From NCBI GenBank assembly GCA_015680685.1, contig MNCI01029060.1:8710-69853 (forward strand): a DNA stretch of 61,144 nucleotides. The letters are read 5' to 3'. Positions 23,591 to 36,110 of this stretch are shown here, piece after piece. The notes under the pieces are model-generated. The model was not told the origin of the DNA. It did no database searches and was given only the letters and a program-made list of their open reading frames with translations. The stretch comes from Gnetum montanum. Taxonomy: Eukaryota; Streptophyta; Gnetopsida; Gnetales; Gnetaceae. Position 1 is the stretch's first letter. Each line of letters opens with the position of its first letter. Position numbers and translations under genes: made by a program.

Positions 23591-24845
23591 AGATGATATT
23601 TTTTTTAAGAATGAAGACTATGAAGAGAATGAGGAATGAGATAAGATTTCTCATGCTCTAGATTTTTCCTTCTTCTTTTTTTATTTGTGAGAATCTTTTG
23701 AGAAAAATTATGAGAAACTGGTGGATATCTTTAAGCTACATGAGGCCTCTTACGTATTGGCCATCTTTTGGCTCATTTTATGCCTCTTTCAAGATTACAA
23801 CTTAGGCTTCAATGAGCCATTATAACTTTTTATTTAGGGTTGAGAAATTTAAGTGCTACATGACATACAACTTGAGAGCCATTTTCAACTATTGGTTTAT
23901 GATTATGGATTTTTCAAGACAAAAATAACTCATAGAGTAAAGCCTACATGGATTTCCAATCTTTACTTCTTCTTTGACCCTTTGATTATTTTGTAGTTGA
24001 GTTTAAGTTTTCACTCTTAAAAATGTTGTTTTTTATTTAGCATAAATTTTGAATTTATGGTCAACCATTTTGAAGGTTAGTAGCTCATGAGACATGCAAA
24101 TGCCAAAAACATAATTTTCCCATCTGAAACATTAACAATAATGAATGGTTTTTACAAGATAAATGGTGTTTCTTGATTTTCCATTTGTGGAGCGAAAAAC
24201 ATTTACATGGAAATGTTTCAACATTAAAATGATAGAAAATGATGTAAGACTAGAGAAAAGAGTGATAGTTTATGTTTGAAATAACAAAAGAACTAGAGTT
24301 AGAGATATTCTCCTTCAAGTATTCTAATAATTGATGTAACCAATTAAGGGCTGTAATCAAGTTCACTATGACTCTTTATTTTATTTGGATTGTGTGAAAT
24401 AAAGCAATGTTATTCTTTACGTTATGGATCAGCACAAGATTACATTATCTTTATGTTTGATGAAGAAACCGAATATTAAATACCTAGTACTAACATCTCA
24501 TTCATAATTGACATTAGTATAACTCATTTAATCAAAATTGGAGGACTAATCATGAATCAATCCATAATCTTATATCATTTTATATATCTAAATATACGCA
24601 TAACTAAGATCAATTAAATCTTTGATAAAATGTAATAGTAGATTTACTACATAGCAAATACCTTATCTAATTTTGATTATAAATTAATTCATGAACGTCG
24701 ATTCTTTGAGTATTACTTGGGTCCAATGGTGTAGAGTGAGGCATACAACTTAACATATGTTATTTTTGTAATATATCAGCGATGTATTTTTTCTATGTCA
24801 CATGGAGATAGGTTTCAATGTTTTACATAGTAAAAGAATCCTAAT
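23591..24845. other. Decayed AT-rich DNA, no gene
   Basis: Fragments of plus-strand open frame are interrupted by many stops and no domain is recognised. It may be the remnant body of the element primed at 23026. Confidence 0.35.
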
Positions 24846-25706
24846 TGATGAGCAACAAGTAGCCCCTACCCCTAACCATACAAATCATAGCATTTACATG
24901 CGATCCATTTGAATTCCATGGACTTATTTACCTCAATGGACAGTATTCCTAAATATTAAATTATGTAGTTGTAAGTCATTATCTTCTTAATCTACACTTG
25001 TGTTAATTGATGCATATGGTTAACTGTGGTTAAGATATAATATGTTAATTCTTGTACTTGTTATTATTTTTCTTATGCTTACTAAATGAATAAATATTTA
25101 ATATTTAAATTTATTAACTAATTAAATATTTTATTAATTAACTAGCCTAACAGAGTATCCATTTCTACTTGTCATACACATCTTAAATGTATATTAATGC
25201 CACTTAGTTACTAAGTGTATATTATTGAGAGTACCAAGTATCCATTGTTGGGATTACCAAGCACTAATATATCATGCTTGAAGTGGTCGTACTTACATTG
25301 CTTATGAATGATAATATTAATTCCTTACGAACAAGAACATAAATTACATCTAAAGTAAATTGCAAAAAAGTAGAATTATGCTAGTCTCAATTCTGCAATG
25401 GATAGAAGAAATCTTAATTTTATTGCAGCTCATGCAAACGTGTCTAGGTATAGATGCACTCAAATAAAATGTCATATGATCACTTAAATTGATGCTATGG
25501 GCACTCATAGGAAAAATATTCTCACTTTTGTAGAAGAAAATTGTAAAAGTTTGACTAAGATATGACTAATAAGTGTCATAAGTGTGAGAAGTATGTGCAT
25601 TTATATAGCCAATGCCTACATTAGCATCAACATACCTGCATCAATGCATCATAGGATATGTCAATGGGGTTGCATCGATGTAGCCTATCCTATTGATGCT
25701 TCATCA
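24846..25706 (-). repeat. Element C 3' LTR
   Basis: TGATGAG...TTCATCA, alignable with the A and B LTRs at its outer end (accatac, cttgtcatacacatctt) and around tttattgca. The U3 differs: CATCGATGC and GATGCATTGATGC palindromic motifs near 25590-25700, with a ctatataaatgc TATA box (minus strand) near 25593-25604. Confidence 0.85.
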
Positions 25707-25919
25707 TACCCCCATGATTGACTGAAAACTAGTTTTTGAGTAAAAAAAAATTAGAATCAATTTTCCTACAAAATTTGGGGAAGTATGGAACTTTATTGAT
25801 AGACTAAGTAACTAATTGACTCTAACTAACTCTGAGTGTTAGATTGTATGGATTTACAAAAATGAGTGTAATTTTACAAAAAAATGAATACTCTGACAAA
25901 ATTTTAGTAGGCACTTGTT

Positions 25920-28790
25920 GAATAGAAAGGGATTTGATGAAGTTTCATATGCTTGGAGGTGGAGGCTCCTATGGCTTGGATGGTCATTCATCATGTCTTA
26001 GTGCTGTTGGAGGTTCAGGCAGTTCTGCCGTTGTCATGCTATTATTGGAAGTTTATAGGCATTCAAGAGTGCCTTTATCTTTTCTTCCTTACTCTATTGA
26101 TTGTATATAATCCAAGCTTCTTCAAATAGATGAGCTAGGAAAGCAATGTTCCATAGGCATGACATTGAAGGAAACATCTCCTTCATGTTAACAAACTAAG
26201 CTATGAATGTTTTAAATTTAATATCAAACACCTTTACAAGGTTCTATAGTTCCTCATATTCATTCATCTTCATTGCCAATTTCCTAGCAACAATTTGTTG
26301 ATTAGTGAACTTGCTTCTAAGAGCTTCAAGCTCCATGTTGGTTATCTCTAACTTTTGTTTTGTTTCCTTATGGATCTTGAACTCCACCTCATTGAGGAGG
26401 TAGGAGCTAGCAACCTGCTTCTCTAGTTTACTCCCTGTTCTTAGCATTATCGAGTTCTCATAATGGAGATTGGTGAGTTTTATATACTCAGTTATCTCCT
26501 TGATTTGCAACTCCTTTAGGTGGATTTCTATCTTATTATATGCATTCATTCCTTCAAAGATGGGCTTGCTAAAGCTACCGAAGGACCTCATTCATCTTTA
26601 CCTTAGCTAATTTTATCTCTTTTTTGTTAACTGCCTTGAGTAGTCCAACCTAGTTCCTATAGTGATTTTTCACTCTTTCAAATTTCAGGGTCTCATTCTT
26701 CCTAGCAACTATCTTAGTTGTAGTCCTGTTGTGAAGAGCATGACCCTCCTTCATCAAGAGATTCATGTTTTTTGCTACTAACCTTCTCAAGTCTAAGTTA
26801 ATCCTAGCAAGGTTCTCTTATTGCCAACAAATGTATTTGACCATTTAGTCCTTTTGTTGCTTAGTATTTTGTAGGCAATGATTATCTTTGGTGAGGCCTA
26901 AGTTCTATCTGCAAAATTGTGATACGTATTTGTCAGTGTTGTTGGCCATGGTCTTTGACATGGATGCATTGAAGATGATCATCTCCTTTGCATTCTTGGT
27001 CTCCTGATATTTTCTGATGAAGATATTGAAAAGCTTTATCTGGTATAAGCTCTAGCTAGAAAATGGCAGGATTTAAGAGATGGGCTTGTAGCTCTACAAC
27101 TTCGATGACCAATAGATGATTGGTCATGGTGGCCTCCTCAAGTTACGTGTTTACGACTAGCAACTTACCCCTTGTTTTTAGTAGCTATGACTAGTTTGTA
27201 GTAATCTCATCTAGGAGATCAAAGATCTCTAAAAGTAATTGCCCACCTCTTGCCAATCTCTTCAATACCTCTTTGTGTTGGGCAATGCTCATCCAAACAC
27301 TCACTACTCCTACTGACACATGGATGTCTACCATGACAGCTATGTCTAGTATGAATGTTCAAAGATCATTGAGGGCTTCAAAAACTCTATCAGCTAGCAC
27401 CTCTACCGATATCCCGTAGAACTTGTCTAGCATCACCAAGTCCATTGCCCCTTCTCCTTTCTCCAACATGACAAAGAAGGCTACTACATTTCTCAAAATT
27501 TTAAGAAATGCTTATCTAGAAATGGACATAGTGACCTTTCTAACACTTGAATTAGATCTTATGGACGCTTTGTTCCATTGTATAGAGAATAGTGGCACCA
27601 TTTCACTATCCAGCAAACTAATGGTCCTTGTGACCTCATTCAAGTGGCTCATGAATAGATAGTAGATAGATGACTCCGCACCACTTGTAGATCCTTGTTG
27701 TTGCTACAATTTTTACTCCTAAAGTTTTCTAAGTCACTCTATAGCTATAAGCATCTTCAGTGTGGTTTCTGGGGTTACATGTGATAGTGTTGGTGTTTGC
27801 TCCTCTTCTTAAAGCTTTGTTGCTACCTTATCCTTCATCATCTCCTACCATGATGTAGTAGGAGCATGGTGTATTACATCATTTGAGTAGCAAGCTATTC
27901 ATCTCATTATACATAATTTTCTAATCAAGCATAAGAAGGGAAGTGTCTTTCTACCCTTCTCAATTTCCTTAAAACACTTCTTATTTTCATGGAAGATGAG
28001 CTAGGGTAGGTTGATAGGAAATTTCTTGTTTAGAGTCATGCATGGCTTGGCAGAGAAGGTTATCATCATACTTGGCCTCACCATTGGGTTCAAGTGATAG
28101 GTTGCACTTTTTAAGTAGCTCATTTTGCCTTTGTTAAGACACCGTAATCCTTACGATCCACTTCATAGCACCATTGGATCCATTTCTTTTTTGCTTCCAG
28201 GTCCACCTACACAAAAATTTTAGTAAGGCTTGTCCTAGTGTTGGGTAAACTAAGGACTTCAATAATGGCTTCAATCAAATAGAAGATGGTAATATCTTTG
28301 ATTTTCACTAATGCATCTTCCTATCGATTATTCCAGAATAGTAGGTTTTTCCCATGTACCATTCTCCATTATTGAAGAGAATGGGCCATAAAGGAGATCC
28401 CTATAACTATGTCCTAACTTCCTTAGGTGATAAATCCAAGAAGGGTCTAAAGTTCAACTCCTATAAAATAGAACTTTGAATCTTCTTGGTTTTGATCTAC
28501 CACATGGAGACTTTTATTAGTGTAACCTCTAGGTTAGATTTCGGTCTTAAAGCCTCATCCTACATGGATTGGACCATCTCCACAATAGGAATTTTTATAA
28601 TAGCTTTTACATTGGGTTCCTCCTAAAGAGGCCTAGTAGCATGTGTTACCTTGGCTACTTATTCTTGGGATTATTGTTGTTGGTCCCTTCCTACATGGGG
28701 TTGCTTCTCCCTAGGTTGCAATGGTTCTCCCACTTGCAATTCTTTTTTGGACATTTGCAATCACAAACATAACCCGTGATTAGCTATTTA
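25920..28790 (-). pseudogene. Accessory ORF of element C, decayed
   Basis: Homologue of the element A accessory ORF with the same order. Around 28480-27880 on the minus strand, broken frames give phrases matching A: an ATYHLNPM segment for A's ETYHLFP, a KFPINLP segment for KINTNLP, and LPFLCLIRKLC for LPFPCLIRKLC. The coiled-coil end at 26591-26244 (YIKLTNLHYENS, LEKQVASSYLLNEVEF) matches A's YMELENLRYAK and LEQQVASTHIKYEAEF. Stops are frequent. Function unknown; in A and C it takes the place after the gag/pol region. Confidence 0.7.
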
Positions 28791-29214
28791 GTCTAGAACC
28801 TTTGTTCCTTTGAATACCTTCTATTATTAGACTAGGTTATGTTAAGTCCTTGGGCATTACGAGTTTATTGTTAAGTTCTTTTATGATTGTAGGCTAGGGC
28901 TATTATTGTACTCTTATCTTCTTCCTAGCTAATGGAGTTTTTTTTATTAGCCTTAAACCTTTATGGTAATTAATTTAATATTATTTTTATAGTTTAACCA
29001 TGAGGGGTTAGAAAAATTTCAAAAAAAAAAATTGTAAAAAACCTGAGGTTTGTGTTCCCCAAGATGTAAAGCATACCTTCGATAACTTAAGGATCAAAAA
29101 ACAAACAAAATTGAATAAGTAGTTTAGAAGTTAGGATGCTTGAAAGATTCTTTGGCACTGAAAAATTGCAAAATCTTCTCTAGTACTTCAAAAAAATGGT
29201 GGAAAATGAGCTAA

Positions 29215-29330
29215 GTGTTGTGCATCAACTCATCCCATTGGATTGACAGGGATAAATTGATAAGGGTGCATCAATGAGGTTGCATCAACTCATCCCATTA
29301 CATTGATAGAGATGCATTGATGTAGCTATT
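29215..29330 (-). promoter_or_regulatory. Internal U3-like palindrome patch in element C
   Basis: Contains repeated gttgatgcaac/gatgcattgatg motifs. A 16-base string, GATGCAACCTCATTGA on the minus strand, differs at one position from GATGCAACCCCATTGA in the U3 of the element C LTR (about 25655-25680). It lies 430-540 bases upstream of the accessory ORF. It may be a duplicated LTR enhancer/promoter. Confidence 0.55.
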
Positions 29331-30765
29331 TGTAGCTATCTTTGCCATTTAGAAATGGAGGAATTTTTGGCAAGTTTTGGAATGAAAGAAGAGCTAAATG
29401 GAAGTCAAAAAAAGGTAGAATAATAGCAACAACATGATAGAGGGTAGGTTAGGCTAATTTGAAGCAATTCGAGTGGATTGGATGAGTTCTTTGAGAATGT
29501 TATGATGCTAAATAAAGAAAAATTAGATGTGAAAATTCTATTCAGATGATTTATCAATCAAGAAATTCATTATTATGGTAGACCAAAGGGATGCAAGTGG
29601 ATCCTTCCCAAAGTATGTGTATGCCTATTATGCCCTTGCATGCCTTCATCACAAGGAGATCATAGACACCAAGGATGATGAATGATTGTTTTAAGTTAAA
29701 TTTCATACTCATAAAGGAAATTGTCCTAAGGTTATATTATCTGGAAAATAAAACTAAATAATTTACCATGGTATGATGTAATGAGGTGGTAGAATATGAG
29801 AAAATAAATGGTAGAGAGAGAGGAAACTATGGATAGATAATTAACATCCTAGTCACATGAGATTCTTTGTAAAATTTATGATTAAGATGATCTAATGCTA
29901 GTTTCTTCCAAGTCTAGACCAAGTCCATTCCACTTACAGTGACCTCATATTGATATATGTCCTTTCTTCATCAATCAAAAGTTCATGAAAATCCCAAAGA
30001 ACAATCATCACTCTAAGAGAAGAAGAAAGTAGAGAGGACCTTAGTTAGAGTGGTGACTTCTAGCCCCATAACCAATGCTTATAGTCCATTATTGAGTCTA
30101 AGTACTTTAAATTTCCATTGTTTGTGCTTTTTTTTTTTACATAAACCACACCATGCAAAGACATGCTTCCTTTTATGGTTGACAACAGGAGTGATGATAT
30201 GTGAGTGGAGTATCATAGAACTTTCAAAAGGAAGTTGAGAGAAAAGCATATCAAATCCTCTTAAGGTCACATCCTTTTCATTCTCACTTAGTCCTTTCCT
30301 AATTTGTTGGATAACAAGAACCTTCATGCTCCTAAGGATACCAACTTTTCATGGAACCAATGGAATGGAAGGATGTTGTGAACCATTACCCAATACCACT
30401 AGAATATTAAAGGATTATTAGTAGAGAACATAATCCAAAGATAAAATTTGGTCTTTTAGTTAATTAATCATAACATTAATAACTTCCTTGAATAATTTTC
30501 CAAATTTACAATAATAATAATTAAAATCAAAGATTTCCAATAAGACTAGATAAAATTAATAAAGAGTAAAATAAAATAAAATACATAAAGTAATCAATAA
30601 AATATTCAAGAAATTAAAAAACATATAAAGGATGTTACAAAAAGGTGTAAAATTAGTTAGCCTCATCAAGATGTTAGGATGGATGGCCATCTCTTCCATG
30701 ACTATGTTGAGAGGAGGAGATCTAAAAAATAGAGGATGCATGTTCATGCATAGACGTATTAATAT
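29331..30765 (-). other. Element C post-pol untranslated region
   Basis: Similar to 12615-13515 of element B and partly to 7320-7700 of element A: shared phrases aagtggatcc, accaagtccattcc, gaggaccttagttagag, accacaccatgcaaagac, gatggccatctc. No coding content is detected in the element's sense. Confidence 0.6.
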
Positions 30766-30840
30766 TATTGGTTACTTGGGGTTCCAAAAATGGCTTAAGT
30801 TATTGTAAGTTCAACCCCCCTTCTAAGTTCTCAATCCACA
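30766..30840 (+). repeat. Element D 5' LTR remnant
   Basis: Only the terminal ~70 bases survive, ending ttcaaccc...ttc...atccaca, matching the end of the 3' LTR at 37180-37247. Confidence 0.7.
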
Positions 30841-30842
30841 AG

Positions 30843-30854
30843 TGGTATCAGAGC
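30843..30854 (+). other. Element D primer-binding site (tRNA-iMet)
   Basis: tggtatcagagc, a perfect match to the complement of the plant initiator tRNA-Met 3' end, two bases after the LTR remnant. Confidence 0.9.
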
Positions 30855-30889
30855 TTGGTAATCTCAAGTTCATGCTTCATATTTCAAGA

Positions 30890-33420
30890 GTAAATGATGG
30901 AGGGGATGTCCTACACTAAGACATCAATGTTTGATGGGTTTGACTTTGCATATTAAAAGATAGGAATGCAAGGATTCTTTGAATCCATGAGTTTTGAAGT
31001 TTGGGAGTCAATTCTTTAAGGCTATATGCCACCCATCAATAGCACCACAAGAGCACTCAAGCCACAAAGCAAGTCAACTTAGAAGAAAAAGATAAGTTCA
31101 TGTTTGACTCAAAAGCCAAAAATTGTCTTTATTATGCATTGAATAAATCTAAGTTTAATATAATAGTTGGGTGTAAAATTGCTAAGGAAATATGGAAAAC
31201 TCTAGAAGCAACTTTTGTGGTATGTATATTGTCAAGTAATCAAAATTTTTAGTATTGCAAAGCAAATATGATAAGCTTAAAATGAAAGAAGGAGAATAGA
31301 TTAAAGACTAATTCTCTAGGAAAAATGATCTTGTTGTTGAAATTAGAGGGGTAGATAAGGACTTACTAGAAATTAGTGTGATTATAAAAATGATTAGAAT
31401 TTTGTAGCCTAAATTTAGACCAAAAGTCACCACCATGAAAGAAATTAGAGATTTCTTGGTGTTAAATTTTGAAGAGCTTCAAAGTGCTCTTATTACTTAT
31501 GAGATGAATCTCATAATTGAAGGAGAAATAAAAGAAAAGTCCATCACCCTCAAGTCTATATCAAAGGCAAAGAAGATGATTGAGCAAGGCCCAAATAGTG
31601 AAGATGAAGTAGCTCTCCTATCAAGGATAGTTCAAAGACTTTTTGCTAAAAAGGAAGACATTTCAATCAACCAAGGCCTAATCAATTTGGCATAAAAGGT
31701 AGAGAAAATGGTTAGAATTTTAAAAATTAAATTTTTGATGTGTTTTCTATAGAATGTTGGGTATGTGGTTGATGAGTGACGAGATACCCCTACACTCAAC
31801 CATATGAATACAAGCGTAGCACCCGCGATCTGGTCGAACTCCACAGACTAAGTGCCTACACGCCCCATGGAACACTTAGGGTTAATCATTTGTTGTCTTC
31901 CCAGAGTTACTTGTAGTTGTCACGGTGTATGGTTAAGTAAGTCCACTTATAGTTTTTATGTGTTTTATCGTCTATGCTAATGAGTTGAAGGGTTGAGAAA
32001 CTAATTCCTAACTCTAACTAATGAACTAAGTCTAAATTACCTAGCGTCAGCATCCATTCCCACTTACCGTACACACCCTAAACTGATGCAACCGTGGCTA
32101 CCAAACGCTACTCGTTGCTGGGATCACCACGCGTAAGGCACGTGCTCGAAGTGGTCGTATTGAGGCACTTAACTAGGAGAGAAGGGTTGAGAGAGAAAGC
32201 AGTAAATAATAGATAATAAATAACAATCAATAAAATCCTATTCCATGCTCTGCAAGGTTTATCCAAGAAGCTCGTCTTTATTGCCGTACACAAACTTGTG
32301 TTCAGGTACAATGTTTGCTCGACTAAAGATCCGTTCACTTTAGGACTCCTACTGCGAGCACATGGAAAATATTCTATCTCTAGAGTGATCAATCTTCCAT
32401 AGTTTCCCTACTGTCTAGCCTAGGATGAGGAAACAAAGGAGAGCTGCCTCTTATTTATAGATATGACAGTGCACCGCAATATTGCGTACGCGATATCGTG
32501 GGGGAGGATGCGATATCGCGACGGTCGCGATAGTACGTCCCATCAGTGGTGGAAGAGGCCATGTAGCCTCTAAATGTCCTAACACTAGCAAGATCCAAAA
32601 AGGAGATCAATCTAAAGATGAGTTAAAAAAGAACAACTTCTTTACCAGCTAGAATGAATAACAAAGTGAAGAGGAAGTAGAGATCTTATAAGATTAACAT
32701 CTCATTTGCATGGTTCTTACAGAAGATGACAATAGAATAACTGAAGATGATGATCAAATAATAGAGACTGATGAAGAAATGTATGAACTTTTGTGTAATG
32801 AACTTTTGTCATTTCAAAGTCTTTGTATCAAGCTAAAGAAGGCTCTAAAAGATAAGGATCAAGAATTATCTCTATTCAACATATAATACTGAGATCTCTC
32901 ACAAGAAAATTAAGAACTAAGGAGTGAGAATAAAAACTAACCTTATCTTATGAATAGACTGAAAAAGAACTTGTCGATACAAAACTTGTGAATGAAAGAC
33001 TTATTAAAGGAAAGGTATCTCTTTGCATAGTTCTAGGACAAGGAAGAAATCCACGTGATAAAAGTGGGTTTGGATGTTATCAACAAGAAGTATCAACATC
33101 TAAGAAAAAGGTTGCACCAAGGTTAGAAGTATCAATAGACACTTCATCCAAACAAAAGATAGCTTCAAGGTTTGACTATTCTAACCAAAGTAGGAAAGTT
33201 AGGTACTATTATTGTGGTAGAATTGGGCATAAGCAATGGAATTGCAATTTAATATATCAAGACATGAATACTTGGTCATATCATAAGACTCGTTGGTCTT
33301 ACCCAAAGATGCCTAGAAAGAAAATCTTGCAAGATAAAAGGGAGTAAAAGATAAATCAAAAGGCAAAGAAAAGAAAAAAGGTTAGGAGAACTAAGCAAAA
33401 AGGAGAAGGTGAAAGAACTC
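30890..33420 (+). pseudogene. Element D gag (UBN2-type), split by solo LTR
   Basis: Copia-type capsid protein. From 31290 on, frames show the UBN2 pattern: SRKNDLVVEIRG, a PKFRPKVTTM segment, and FEELQSALITYEMNLI (ORF 31435-31695). The zinc knuckle is cut in two by the solo LTR: the two Cys codons lie just left of 31765 and the His and last Cys just right of 32550, with CX2CX4HX4C spacing across the repaired junction. A second knuckle-like segment at 33200-33250 (YYYCGRIGHKQWNC) has Tyr in place of the first Cys. Many stops occur upstream of 31435. Confidence 0.8.
31770..32545 (-). repeat. Solo LTR of Athila-like family, TSD GTGGT
   Basis: TGATGAG...CCCATCA, same family as the A and G LTRs, with GCGATATCGCG-type U3 palindromes near 32470-32540, a tataaataag TATA box (minus strand) and ggcaataaag. 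Flanks gtggt at 31765-31769 and gtggt at 32546-32550 are identical, so this is a product of LTR-LTR recombination after insertion. No internal region remains. Confidence 0.95.
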
Positions 33421-33663
33421 TTACCAAAAATCTCATAAATTGAAGTTAGACATTGGAAATACAAAAAATTTATATGAAGAACTGAGGAACTCCAAAAGGA
33501 AAACCTCATTTTCGATCTCCATAGACTTCATAATTTCTCATCAACAAGAAAGGTAAGTAGAGGTAAGTTTGTTAGTTTCTTGTATTATTTTAAAAACTCT
33601 TTTAGAACTATAATCCATGGCAACTATCCCTAAAATTTTCTAGACTTTAGAAATTTTACTGCT

Positions 33664-33807
33664 AGTATAGAGGTCCACTTGTAGATGTCTACCCTTAGAT
33701 GTCTACTCCTGAAAAATAGATGTCTACTCATAGATGTCTACATTTGTAGATAGACGTTTATTTGAATATCACTAGATGTGGGATAGACATCTACTAGTTA
33801 TGTCAAA
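33664..33807 (+). promoter_or_regulatory. Array of TAGATGTCTA palindromes before accessory ORF
   Basis: Four copies of tagatgtctac in about 80 bases, then tagacgtt and tagacatctac in inverted sense. The same gtagatgtcta string is present in the U3 of element D's 3' LTR near 36517. The array separates gag from the accessory ORF. It is possibly a U3-derived internal promoter. Confidence 0.6.
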
Positions 33808-35600
33808 TGTCTAACTTTATAGGAAAAACCCTTAACAATGGCAATTATATAAAGCAAACACTTCTCATTTTTCTTATTTTTCCTCATCCAAGCTTACATG
33901 ACCAAGAGCATATGACTAGGGCTTCCACCACATTTCCTTGCAAATACATGGCCTATGAGAAGACTGAAACATCTAAGGCTCCACCACACAAGAGCAGAAA
34001 GTCTAAGGGAGCATCTTCAAGTGTAACAAATACATATCTACCTTAGCTTCATTCCATTGAAGCCTAACATCAATTTGAGGTAACTCACTCTATCACCATT
34101 GTTGTCAAAAGACCTCTTTGCTTCTAGTAGCATTGTCAAAAAGAATTGATGGCATTTTTTCAAGCCATAAATTAGGTCTCTTTCATTTCCATGAATTTAT
34201 GTGTTCCAAAGATCCTTATTAGGGAATTTTACAATAATATTGTCATCTCTAATGCTACTATTGGTGCCTTTACCTCTACTATTGGGGGCATTTTAATTGA
34301 GGTTACTCCTAAAGTACTCAATCCCATTCTTGGCATTTTTAGCTTAGATGTTCATAGGGTTACAATTTACTATATGTCTAATAATTTTTCAAATGGTATA
34401 ATCCTTGTTTCCCATGATGAGTTCTATGATGCTTTCTTTGATCAATTAGTGCCATTGAGAAGTAGTAAAATACTTAGAAATTAGATGGCCTTAGATGCAT
34501 CTACACTCTTACTTATTGTGTTGTATATTATCATTGATAAAGGAGGAAGTTATAGTTATTTGCTATCGACCCAAGCATTTTTCCTATATTATATTCTTAT
34601 TGATCAGTTGTTAGACTTGGGACATATCCTATGTAGAGAGATGTTGGGTCTTTTCACTAAAGAGAGGATTTATGAACATCCTCTTCTTATCAATTTGTTG
34701 ATTCATTAGAGAAGAATGTCTATTCGTGATATACCTCTATTGAAAGATAAAAGAATTCTTGGTGAGTATTCAAAGAAAAGAAGTATCACTCACACAGAAC
34801 CTGCAAAACCAAGCTCCATACCTCAGAAAGAAATAAAGAAGAAATCTTCATCACCTTCTAGGACCTCTTCTCATCTAATAAGATCCAAATCTATTATTGG
34901 CCAAGTGAAATAAACTCTCAAGAAGATGCTAAAACCTTTTGCTAGGACTCTTGGGATGATTGGATGGAACCTCTCTTACCTTCACAAGAGAATGGATGTA
35001 GCTGGAGTACCTCTTCCTTCCAGTGGGAAATAGTTTGAGGAGATTACCACTTCTCTCATGTCAAATAGTGAGAAGTATTGTCTCAAGTCAACTAGGCACT
35101 CTATAAGTGTTGGGCCATCTCAAGGATATGACCCAGGAAATCCCTCTAATTTTGAGAATCTTGATGCACCACTAGCACATACCAAGGGGGAGTTTCCTAA
35201 TCTTGTGTAGCCTAGTCCCAGCTCTCACATTCTTGAGGATGTTCATCAAACCTTTGAGTAGTAGGTGATGAAGAGCATATTTGGAACAACATCTCTCCAG
35301 TCCTATTACATTCAAGAGGAAGGATGCTTCCTCATCTTCTCAACAAGCACTGTCTCATCCACCCACATCATCTTAGTTTTGAGTAAAGCTATAACCTTGT
35401 AGAGCTTCTATCATAATTCCATCCTCAAATGATGATGATGATGATGAGCAACATGTCTCTAGGACCATCTCTAACACTAGTAGTGATTATGATGAAGAGG
35501 AGACATATAAACCCTCTTGTGCATAAGTTGCCTTTGATGATGACTTTGATAATGGCATTAAGGTTAGTGGATATACACTCTTGATGGTTCCTCCTTTTGG
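33807..35600 (+). pseudogene. Accessory ORF of element D, decayed
   Basis: Three long open pieces in series (33807-34046, 34191-34484, 34485-34709), then 34716-34913 and lower-quality frame to about 35600, separated by single stops. 34220-34360 reads ILIREFYNNIVISN and GILIEVTPKVLNPILGI, wording that resembles the N-terminal part of the 'putative plant transposon protein' domain. It is followed by a hydrophobic region and a Ser/Lys-rich segment (SSIPQKEIKKKSSSPSRTSS). It is more open than the accessory ORFs of A and C and occupies the place where pol would be in a copia element. Function unknown. Confidence 0.65.
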
Positions 35601-36110
35601 GTGATATCCAAAAAGGAGGAGAATTTGAGTAGTTATATTAGTGTACATGCACCTTTTCATGTGATCATGTTATACTCTAGATAGTTTGTCGTTATGATTT
35701 CCTTGGGTAGTTTATGATGATGGTTATCTAGATAGTTTGTGACATGTTATTGATCTTTTGTATTATGGATAGACATCATGCTTATATTATGGACAATAAT
35801 CTTGGCATGTGGATAGTTGTCTTTTTTTGGCATGTTTAGGATGACATGTAATAGCATGTTATATTATGAAAACAAGTTTTTCCTTTAGAGTGTTTATGAA
35901 GATCTCATAATGCTATTAGTTTCCTTTTTGTTGACTCATGTGATTTGGATCCATTGACTTAAGCCTTAATATTCCTATTCTTGAAATACCCTCTACTACC
36001 ATTGGAATTTATACATCTTAAATGCTTTTATTTTTTACCATATAATCTATATACTATGGAATATACTAATTCATTTTCTTGAGTTTTGGACATTACTAAA
36101 AAGGGAAGAT
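35601..36110 (+). other. Element D 3' untranslated region and polypurine tract
   Basis: No coding content. Ends with the purine run aaaaagggaagat at about 36098-36110, next to the 3' LTR. Confidence 0.6.

Larger units (their letters stand above)
24846..30765 (-). mobile_element. Element C: truncated Athila-like element with accessory ORF
   Basis: Minus-strand element with a 3' LTR (24846-25706), an adjacent GGGGGTA polypurine tract, an accessory ORF homologous to that of element A, an internal U3-like palindrome patch, and a post-pol untranslated region similar to that of element B. The 5' half (LTR, gag, pol) is missing; the element ends abruptly at about 30765 against the 5' LTR remnant of element D. 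Confidence 0.75.

Noticed and set aside
33664-33807. CRISPR-like direct repeats
   Set aside because: Units are 10-11 bases with irregular short spacers in a plant retroelement; no cas genes; better explained as a regulatory palindrome array.
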